DNA from: Nostoc paludosum FACHB-159
Lineage (GTDB): Bacteria > Cyanobacteriota > Cyanobacteriia > Cyanobacteriales > Nostocaceae
Assembly: GCF_014698835.1 (NCBI RefSeq)
Contig: NZ_JACJTU010000006.1
Coordinates: forward strand, 62,001-126,000
Reading direction: 5' to 3'
Length of the DNA stretch: 64,000 nucleotides
Position numbers and translations under genes: made by a program
Shown here: piece after piece, positions 57,636-64,000 of the stretch
How the letters are laid out: each line of letters starts with the position of its first letter
How positions within the stretch are numbered: the stretch's first letter is position 1
Notes under the pieces: generated by a model
Seen by the model: the letters and a program-made list of their open reading frames with translations, nothing else
The model's database searches: none
Told to the model about the DNA's origin: nothing

Positions 57636-58541
57636 ATGAGGAACAAAACACAATACCTAATACCTAAAATCCCCAAAAATTTTATTAGACAGCGATTCTT
57701 AGCAGTTCTGGGCTTAATTATTGGCACAGGACTGCTAGTTGTTTTTACGAACCTGGGGCATAGGGCATGGGGGAGCCACTGCGTTGGGCGGCTCTGCCGA
57801 CTTGAAGCAAGTGGCGTCATTGGGTATGGGGCATCAGTTATTGTTTCCCCCCATCACCCCATCACCCCATCACCCCATCACCTTATCTCCTCATCTCCCC
57901 TGACCTTAAAACCTCATCCGTTACCGCCCACGCTCGCACAGTGGCAAGATAACACCAACAGTGGCGACTACTTTTCCCAAGTCACAACAACTCAAGTTGG
58001 CTATTTGGTTTGGTCACAATTTCCGATTAAAGTTTACATAGAAACCCCAAAAGCCGTGAGTGAAAAACAAGCTCAAGCATGGGTGAGCAGTGTCTTACAG
58101 GCTGTGCAGGAATGGAATACTTATTTGCCTTTGACGGTAGTCCAACACCCAGAAGTTGCTGATATTAGGATTATGCGAAAAGCGCCACCTCTACAAATTT
58201 CTCCAGGTAGTAATATACCCCGTGCGCGATCGGCACAAACCACTTACGAGTTATACACCAACAATAATGTTTTATCCCACCGCTTCACTATCTTGCTAAG
58301 CCCCAGTCAAACAGGTGAGTATATTCAAGCAGCAGCCCGCCACGAACTGGGACACGCTTTAGGAATTTGGGGCCATAGTCAGCTACAAACTGATGCTTTA
58401 TACTTTTCCCAAGTTCGTAAACCGTTGCCTATTTCTGTTAGAGATGTGAATACTTTGAAGCGGATTTATGAACAGCCAACAACTTTGGGATGGCCTTTAG
58501 TAGATAATTCAAAAATGAATATATTTCGTGCAAATAATTAA
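57636..58541 (+). CDS. Matrixin-like zinc metalloprotease with repeat-derived N-terminal segment
   Basis: 301 residues. A membrane segment (about 21-38) is followed by an odd low-complexity part (about 41-90) encoded by dispersed-repeat DNA, then the protease domain. The zinc motif is HELGHALGIWGH (H236, E237, H240, H247); the third His is one residue further on than in classical HExxHxxGxxH. The Met-turn position reads DALYFSQV, without a Met. VSEKQAQAWVSSVLQAVQEW is typical of this cyanobacterial family. It is likely extracytoplasmic and anchored. Confidence 0.85.
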   Translation: MRNKTQYLIPKIPKNFIRQRFLAVLGLIIGTGLLVVFTNLGHRAWGSHCVGRLCRLEASGVIGYGASVIVSPHHPITPSPHHLISSSPLTLKPHPLPPTLAQWQDNTNSGDYFSQVTTTQVGYLVWSQFPIKVYIETPKAVSEKQAQAWVSSVLQAVQEWNTYLPLTVVQHPEVADIRIMRKAPPLQISPGSNIPRARSAQTTYELYTNNNVLSHRFTILLSPSQTGEYIQAAARHELGHALGIWGHSQLQTDALYFSQVRKPLPISVRDVNTLKRIYEQPTTLGWPLVDNSKMNIFRANN

Positions 58542-58550
58542 AGTTCAAAA

Positions 58551-59012
58551 TTAAGGCAACCAATCTTTGTCCAAACTTTGCTCTAAGCTATAAGGACATA
58601 ATTCAGGTAAATTAGTCAGCTTTGTTTTAGCTTTAAGATAATCTAATGCATTACTGTAAATTATGCTGAAATTCTCCTCCAAATGGTTGCGTAAATTGGC
58701 AGTTAAATCTTCATTGATTTGATTACGAAAACCAATAATTTCCGCAACCCGATGATTAGCATTTCTTGGCTTTTCTACATCCCAATATTGATAAAGCAAT
58801 AAATGTCTAATAATCTGTTCCAACAGACTTCTAACTCGCCTTTTTTCGTTTTTCGCCAAATCTTCCAGTTCTTCTATTAAGTTTTCATAGTCAACCTTTT
58901 CTAATTGCCTGGTTTTGAGACATTTAATAGTCTCTTCTAACCATTGCAGGTAATTGGATTTATATAATTCTGGAGTCAGTCGAATAGTCACAACTTCACT
59001 TTGGGACATCAA
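58551..59012 (-). CDS. DUF29 family protein
   Basis: 153 residues, convergent with the protease gene. ELYKSNYLQWLEETIKCLKT, LEQIIRHLLLYQYWDVEKPR and the end LPELCPYSLEQSL fit DUF29. It is only distantly like the member at 51333. Two Met codons stand at the start. Confidence 0.85.
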   Translation of the reverse strand: MMSQSEVVTIRLTPELYKSNYLQWLEETIKCLKTRQLEKVDYENLIEELEDLAKNEKRRVRSLLEQIIRHLLLYQYWDVEKPRNANHRVAEIIGFRNQINEDLTANLRNHLEENFSIIYSNALDYLKAKTKLTNLPELCPYSLEQSLDKDWLP

Positions 59013-59140
59013 TAACTCTCCTTTTATCAGTCATTCTAGCCATGTATATACGGCTTATACAAGCGAAGACTAATGAAGAAAAGGTGTATCTGCACAACAA
59101 TGATGAGCCAAAAAATTAAGGTTGCACTTTTCCCCTTTGC

Positions 59141-60289
59141 CTATGCTCTCCGACTGAGCGGTAAAGGTCGCTGTGTTAAAACTTCTTTATAAAGTTCTTC
59201 CACCAGAGTAATATTTTTACTGAGGGTATAGCGGTCTAAGACACGCTGTCTAGCTTTTTGCCCCAGTAGTGTTGTTAACTCTGGATGATCTTGTAACACT
59301 GGTAAGAGAGTTCTCAATTGCGATCGCACTGTTTTAGTATTAATAACTATACCTGCTCCCTTTTCTAAGACTTCTCCGTCTGCACCAACATCTGTTGCTA
59401 AACAAGCCATGCCACATGACATTGCTTCTAACAAAGACAAAGATAGTCCCTCTACCAATGAAGGCAAAATAAATACATCCGCGCCCCGCAAAATTTCAAT
59501 CCGCCGATTTTCATCAGCAACAAATCCTAACCAAATAATCCCGTATTCCCAACCGTAAAACGGCTCTAAAGAAGACTTCAAAGGACCATCGCCAACAATC
59601 AACAACTTGGTATTAGTCTCCATCGGCGACTGCTTCCAAGCTCTCAGTAGAGCTTCAACATTTTTCTCTGGTGCTATTCTACCTTGATAAACAAACAAGC
59701 GTTCGGCTTGAAATTCTGCTTTCACTCTAGAAGCCCCTGGAGAATACTTGATGGTATCAACACCGTTGGGGATTATTGCAATATTTTCTTCCCTTACACC
59801 CATCCCTGACAATAATTCCCGCTGAATTTGGGAAAATACAATCACGCGATCGTAGTTAACCAAAAAAGGTGCGTAGAGTTGATAAGCCAAAAGTTGTGTT
59901 CCCGATATCAGTTTTGCTCCCTTCCCAGCAAAAGGCGTATGAAAAGTAGCAATTAGGGGTAACCTTAGTTCCTCACATATTTCCGGTAGAAAAAAGTCTA
60001 GAGGAGATAAAGTTAAGGAAGCATGGACGATATCTGGCTTAATTTCCCGGAGTGAATCGGTTAAAACTTTGGTCGCTTTAAAAGTGGGAATTGTGTAAAC
60101 CTGGGACTTATAAATGAAAGGTAGGGGAACTTCCCGGAAATTTGGCCAATTTTCAGGTTCTGATTCTTCTTGAGCGAAGTGAAGAAAGCTAACTTGATGT
60201 CCCCTGTCTAGCAAGGCATTTGTAATTTCTCGACTATAGGTGACATTACCGCAAAAGGGCGATTTTTTTCCAATCCAGGCTATACGCAT
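59141..60289 (-). CDS. Glycosyltransferase, GT4 family
   Basis: 382 residues, GT-B fold. The N-terminal half has a glycine-containing acceptor loop (FCGNVTYSREITNALLDRGH); the C-terminal half has YQGRIAPEKNVEALLRAW, LLIVGDGPLKSSLE and the EX7E motif (EGLSLSLLEAMSCG). Such enzymes transfer sugars from nucleotide donors to lipids or glycans. The substrate is unknown. Confidence 0.9.
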   Translation of the reverse strand: MRIAWIGKKSPFCGNVTYSREITNALLDRGHQVSFLHFAQEESEPENWPNFREVPLPFIYKSQVYTIPTFKATKVLTDSLREIKPDIVHASLTLSPLDFFLPEICEELRLPLIATFHTPFAGKGAKLISGTQLLAYQLYAPFLVNYDRVIVFSQIQRELLSGMGVREENIAIIPNGVDTIKYSPGASRVKAEFQAERLFVYQGRIAPEKNVEALLRAWKQSPMETNTKLLIVGDGPLKSSLEPFYGWEYGIIWLGFVADENRRIEILRGADVFILPSLVEGLSLSLLEAMSCGMACLATDVGADGEVLEKGAGIVINTKTVRSQLRTLLPVLQDHPELTTLLGQKARQRVLDRYTLSKNITLVEELYKEVLTQRPLPLSRRA

Positions 60290-60634
60290 TCTTTATTTGG
60301 CTGTAAAAAAAGCGGGTTTGATGTATTAATTTTGCGTCCTTTGTTGCTTTTATCGTGTTATACTTGCTGCTTTATTATTGTTAGAAAATATACGCCAAAA
60401 ATTAGTTCAAAAAGCTAATTTTTTAGCTAATTAAACTGGTAAATTTATGGCTGTATTGATTCTAGTTATAAGTTGTTAATTTGTTATATTTAAACAACTT
60501 ATTCTGCATAACGTCAGATTTATATGCGGCAAGTATGCGATAAATTTTGACTGGCCTTAGTTTAACACGAACACAAAACTTTTAAGAAAATTAGTAATTA
60601 TTTCAAGGTAATTAATAATCTCTCCTGTTAATAA
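60290..60634. other. AT-rich gap between glycosyltransferase and MFS genes
   Basis: No gene seen. AAGTTGTT...AACAACTT is an 8-bp perfect inverted repeat (about 60470-60501) with a 15-nt loop. The rest is AT-rich. The gap is long enough for the glycosyltransferase to have its own promoter. Confidence 0.5.
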
Positions 60635-62293
60635 CTACTGATGTGAGTTATACCAGGTTAATATTCCTCCTGAAAAAGCGATCGCCGCTAATCCGAAAAA
60701 AACTACCTGTAAGCCTACAAAAGTTTCTGCTACACCAGCTAATGCCAAAGGTAAAGACAGAGCAATATTAATTACATTGTTCTGTAAACCAAAAACTTTA
60801 CCACGCATTTCTGGAGGTGTTTCTGTCTGAATCGCAGTTTGCATAGGAATGCCGACTAGTGCGCCAAATATCCCTAACAAGGTAATCAGTAACAAAATTA
60901 TCCACAAATGTGTTGTAAACACAGAAATACCAATCAGCGAGGCCGCCATACCAAAACAACCGCACAGGCTTAGCTGTTTATAGGAGAAGCGTTGACCAAA
61001 TTGGCCGAGAATTGTTGCTCCAGCAGCAATGCCGACACCACCTGCTGCAAGTAAAAAGCCGAATTGGGAGGCTTTCATATTGGGAATTATTTCTGCCATC
61101 CGAACAGCTAAAACAGTTAAAGCTGCGAAGATAGAAAACAAGATAATTAGCTGGAGTAAAGCATTACGAACACGATGATTTGCTTGGAGGTAAGATAGAC
61201 CATCTCGCAAATCAGAGAATACGTGAGGAAATTCGGTTTCGGGTGCGTGAGGTTTTTCGTTAGTTCTCAGCAGAAACAAAATGATTCCAGCGATCGCATA
61301 ACTGCCACCTACTAAAAGTTCTTTCCCCAAACCATTACTACCACTAAACTGCAACCAAAGTCTATCAGCAATCGCTAATAACGGTTCTCCAACAGCAAAC
61401 CCAATGATTACCGATGCCATCATTGTTGTTGTATATAGCGAATTAGCCGAGAGTAAATGCTGTTCTTCTACTACTAAAGGAATTGCTGCTTGTTCGGCTG
61501 GTGCAAAAAACTGCGTCAGTGTGGAAACTAAAAAAGTCACAGCCAAAATGATTAAAAAACCTACTGGTAAAACTCCTATAGGTCTCCAATCATGAGTCAA
61601 CCACAACAGAAAGGGAATTGACAAAACCAGGATACCGCGCCAAACATTCGTAGCCACGAGCACAGCCTTTTTCGACCAGCGGTCTACAAACACACCTGCG
61701 ACAGAACCAAACAATACTGCTGGAATAGTAAAAGCCATCATTAAAGCTGATACCCATCCACTAATGCTCTGATTCCCAGCCTGAAACTGAGTATTAATCA
61801 AAGCAATCATTAAGACCAAATAAACTTTATCTGCTAGTTGGCAAAAAACTTGACCGCCCCAAAGAGCCAGGAAATTAAAGTTTTTTAAGACTGGCACAAA
61901 CCCCAGCTGTTTTCCATTCTCCGATCCAGCCCCATCTAATTTCGGCGGTTCTGTTTCTGGAATAATGTTTCCTGGTAAATCCTTCCCATTTCGTAGGTCT
62001 AGCCCATTACCGCTATCATTCTTTTTATCAGCTTGACCATTGGTTAATGGGTCTTGGTTTGGTGCTTCTGATTGACTTGGAACATGAGTTTTTGGTGTTT
62101 CTTCTGTCCTCCTACCATCGCTTTTAGAAACATCTTTTGGGGACATTTCTTGGTCATTTATTTGATGAGGTGTAGACTTAGAGACGGCACTCAGGTGATT
62201 AGTTACTGTCTGGTCTGATGCCCTATTCTGTTTTTTAATCAGGCTTGGTGATAAAGGTAGAATTTTTGTATCCAAATCAGACGATTGCATCAT
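60635..62293 (-). CDS. MFS transporter with long hydrophilic N-terminus
   Basis: About 552 residues. The first 135 are hydrophilic and low in complexity (many Asn, Asp, Lys, Ser, Pro). Twelve membrane helices follow, with the MFS pattern [20 protein letters not shown] between helices 2 and 3, and the MacB/enterobactin-exporter-like [17 protein letters not shown]. Likely an exporter; the substrate is unknown. The frame opens at TTG 62305, but ATG 62293 (or 62290) is preferred; the start overlaps the end of recO by 17 bases, so the two are coupled. Confidence 0.88.
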   Translation of the reverse strand: MMQSSDLDTKILPLSPSLIKKQNRASDQTVTNHLSAVSKSTPHQINDQEMSPKDVSKSDGRRTEETPKTHVPSQSEAPNQDPLTNGQADKKNDSGNGLDLRNGKDLPGNIIPETEPPKLDGAGSENGKQLGFVPVLKNFNFLALWGGQVFCQLADKVYLVLMIALINTQFQAGNQSISGWVSALMMAFTIPAVLFGSVAGVFVDRWSKKAVLVATNVWRGILVLSIPFLLWLTHDWRPIGVLPVGFLIILAVTFLVSTLTQFFAPAEQAAIPLVVEEQHLLSANSLYTTTMMASVIIGFAVGEPLLAIADRLWLQFSGSNGLGKELLVGGSYAIAGIILFLLRTNEKPHAPETEFPHVFSDLRDGLSYLQANHRVRNALLQLIILFSIFAALTVLAVRMAEIIPNMKASQFGFLLAAGGVGIAAGATILGQFGQRFSYKQLSLCGCFGMAASLIGISVFTTHLWIILLLITLLGIFGALVGIPMQTAIQTETPPEMRGKVFGLQNNVINIALSLPLALAGVAETFVGLQVVFFGLAAIAFSGGILTWYNSHQ

Positions 62294-63182
62294 GGTTGGC
62301 AGCAAAATAAGAGTCGATCAAGGTAGCAGAGCGAATAGGGCGGCCTAATTGATACTGAGCATACTGGCGTAAAATCTGCTCAACAGATAACCAGTTTTCA
62401 TCTCTAGCACGATCAATTTGCATTATCTCTGGTTGCGATAGATGTTGAAGCAAAGCTAGTTCCATTGCACCAGGACGACTGGAAATTACAGGTATTTCTT
62501 GCCGATGGACAACAACTGTTTGGGCGTTGGGTATGGGGGATGGGGCATTGGTTATTTCTCCATCATCTCCCCATCTCTCTATCTCTCCATCTCTTCGCAA
62601 ACTTTTCCAAGCTTCTAAACAAACTGTTCCACCCGCAGGGCTGCTAAATCCTACCTGCCAGTTGGGGTCTGTAAAGTCTGGCCTCAAGGGTCGCCCAGAC
62701 AAACAACAAATTTGGACTTGCGGCGTTAGCCCTGCTAGGGCTAAAAGGTGAAACACCCCATGAGCCAGATGAGCTAAAACACCAGATGTATTTCCACTAG
62801 GTAACACCTCTAATCGATGGAGATGTTCATTGAATAGCTCATAAAGTTCTTCTTGGGGTTGTTCGCTCAAAGCTTGACACAGCACTATTTCTGCTAAATA
62901 CTGACTCGCAGCCAATTTTCCCAAATCTTTGGCTAGACCTGGATAAGTTTTTAACGTCTGTGCTTGGGTAATTTTATCAAGCGATCGCCCCTTAGCAATC
63001 AATAGTTCATTCACAACGAACATACCGCTCCTACCGCCCAAGCTGGAGTTGTGCTTGCGTGCCCCTGGAGCTACTGCTCGAACTAGACCGAATTCTGGTG
63101 TCAAAATTGTCACTATTTTATCCGATTCTCCGAGCGCCTGGGTTTTAAGATTAATTCCGGTTGCTTTGTAGGTTCTACTCAT
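62277..63182 (-). CDS. recO: DNA repair protein RecO, with repeat-derived insertion
   Basis: 301 residues. An N-terminal OB fold ([37 protein letters not shown]) is followed by a helical domain ([20 protein letters not shown]). Two Cys (CCLSG) occupy part of a zinc-like site. Residues about 198-220 ([20 protein letters not shown]) are encoded by dispersed-repeat DNA and are probably an insertion. RecO loads RecA in the RecFOR pathway. Confidence 0.92.
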   Translation of the reverse strand: MSRTYKATGINLKTQALGESDKIVTILTPEFGLVRAVAPGARKHNSSLGGRSGMFVVNELLIAKGRSLDKITQAQTLKTYPGLAKDLGKLAASQYLAEIVLCQALSEQPQEELYELFNEHLHRLEVLPSGNTSGVLAHLAHGVFHLLALAGLTPQVQICCLSGRPLRPDFTDPNWQVGFSSPAGGTVCLEAWKSLRRDGEIERWGDDGEITNAPSPIPNAQTVVVHRQEIPVISSRPGAMELALLQHLSQPEIMQIDRARDENWLSVEQILRQYAQYQLGRPIRSATLIDSYFAANHDAIV

Positions 63183-63270
63183 TAGTCATTAGTCATTGGT
63201 CATTGGTCATTAGTCATTAGTAAATAAACAAAGGACAAATGACAGACGATAAAAGACAAAGGACAAATGA
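63183..63270. repeat. CATTAGTCATTGGTCATT inverted repeat
   Basis: Five tandem TCATTAG/TCATTGG units (63181-63220) are followed by AAAGGACAAATGACA units (about 63228-63270), which can pair with them. It separates deoC from recO. Confidence 0.75.
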
Positions 63271-63951
63271 CTATTTACCCTTTTCCAGGTTATCGCGCTG
63301 GCGGATCAAATCGATACCGCGAGATGTCCCTAATCTAGTAGCACCTGCTACGATTAAGTCTAGAGCTTGATTGATAGTACGAATACCACCTGAAGCTTTA
63401 ATTCCTACCCTTTCTTTTGCTAATTCCTTCAAAAGTCGCACATCTGCGACTGTAGCACCACCATTCCAACCAGTACTGGTTTTTAAGAAACTTGCTCCTG
63501 CATCCATAGAAATTTCAGCAGCTATTTTTTTTTCTGCATCTGTCAAAAGGTTAGTTTCCAAAATTACCTTCACAGTTTTTCCAGTCTCCTCGCAAATTTC
63601 GGCAATCTCGCGATGCACCTGTTCCGTTTTGCCAGCTTTCAACCAGCCCAAGTTGATTACCACATCCAACTCACTAGCCCCACTTTCCGCTGCTTCTTGA
63701 GCCTCATACAACTTGACTGCTGAAGTCGTCGCACCAGTGGGAAAACCAATCACTGTAGAGACTTTTGGGTTCTTACCGTGGAGGAGTTCAACTGCTTGTT
63801 TGACATAGACGGGGTATAGGCAAACGGCCGCAAAATTGAATCTGTATGCTTCTTCACACCATTGCTCAACTTGCTCTGGAGTCGCAGTTGGCGTTAACAG
63901 GGCGTGCTCGATAAATGGCGCAATATCAATGTCTGGATAGTCTGCTGCCAT
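63271..63951 (-). CDS. deoC: Deoxyribose-phosphate aldolase
   Basis: 226 residues, class I aldolase TIM barrel. The Schiff-base Lys is K157 ([10 protein letters not shown]), with K185 ([10 protein letters not shown]) and D96 ([10 protein letters not shown]) nearby as in the family. It cleaves 2-deoxyribose-5-phosphate to glyceraldehyde-3-phosphate and acetaldehyde. It may share a transcript with recO and the MFS gene, which follow in the same direction. Confidence 0.97.
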   Translation of the reverse strand: MAADYPDIDIAPFIEHALLTPTATPEQVEQWCEEAYRFNFAAVCLYPVYVKQAVELLHGKNPKVSTVIGFPTGATTSAVKLYEAQEAAESGASELDVVINLGWLKAGKTEQVHREIAEICEETGKTVKVILETNLLTDAEKKIAAEISMDAGASFLKTSTGWNGGATVADVRLLKELAKERVGIKASGGIRTINQALDLIVAGATRLGTSRGIDLIRQRDNLEKGK

Positions 63952-64000
63952 CGTGTCTTCTGCCAGTGATTGATTATTAAAGTTTATAAAAAATTAAAAC

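Overview
The window is chromosomal DNA of a filamentous, heterocyst-forming type cyanobacterium, most likely Nostoc or a close relative. Signs of this are the frequent HIP1 octamer GCGATCGC, the nitrogen regulator NtcA, the NDH-1 subunit NdhN, many families known only from cyanobacteria (DUF3084, DUF3146, DUF3172, DUF4079, DUF1997), and dense short dispersed repeats between genes. No rRNA, tRNA, CRISPR array, complete insertion sequence or prophage was recognised.

Layout. 1-10.3 kb: the 3' part of ntcA, a DUF3084 membrane protein, a YqgF-fold nuclease, an aldo/keto reductase, a secreted protein of unknown function, an acetyltransferase, an amidase with a Crp-type regulator immediately downstream, and a one-TM protein with a duplicated C-terminal module. 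10.3-20.4 kb: a gene-poor stretch with inverted repeats and a coding remnant, an ankyrin protein, DUF4079 and DUF1997 proteins, an SDR, a Uma2 nuclease, and a STAND-type NACHT ATPase followed by a 14-blade WD40 protein. Those last two look like one gene split by a frameshift. A 21-bp minisatellite lies beyond them. 20.4-30.4 kb: an SGNH hydrolase, two CPA2 antiporters (the second with universal-stress-like domains and an overlapping secreted partner), an AMIN protein, DUF3172, an ABC-2 permease, an acetyltransferase and ndhN.

30.4-49 kb: the large cyanobacterial ribosomal superoperon, rplC-D-W-B, rpsS, rplV, rpsC, rplP, rpmC, rpsQ, rplN-X-E, rpsH, rplF-R, rpsE, rplO, secY, adk, infA, a second infA-like gene, rpmJ, rpsM-K, rpoA, rplQ, truA, rplM, rpsI, rpmE, with prfA next. 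rpsJ, rpsN and rpmD are not in the cluster. A 1-kb leader with several hairpins, including two mutually exclusive pairings, precedes rplC. Many gaps between the ribosomal genes hold dispersed inverted repeats.

50-64 kb: a small accessory patch (XRE regulator, DUF29, a DUF2887 gene broken by a stop codon), then an ABC-F ATPase, gpmI, secG, a matrixin-like protease, another DUF29 gene, a GT4 glycosyltransferase, an MFS transporter overlapping recO, and deoC.

The observations most worth a second look are the split NACHT/WD40 gene, the tandem infA paralogue with an internal duplication and a homogenised 3' end, the structured rplC leader, and repeat-derived peptide segments inside recO and the metalloprotease gene.
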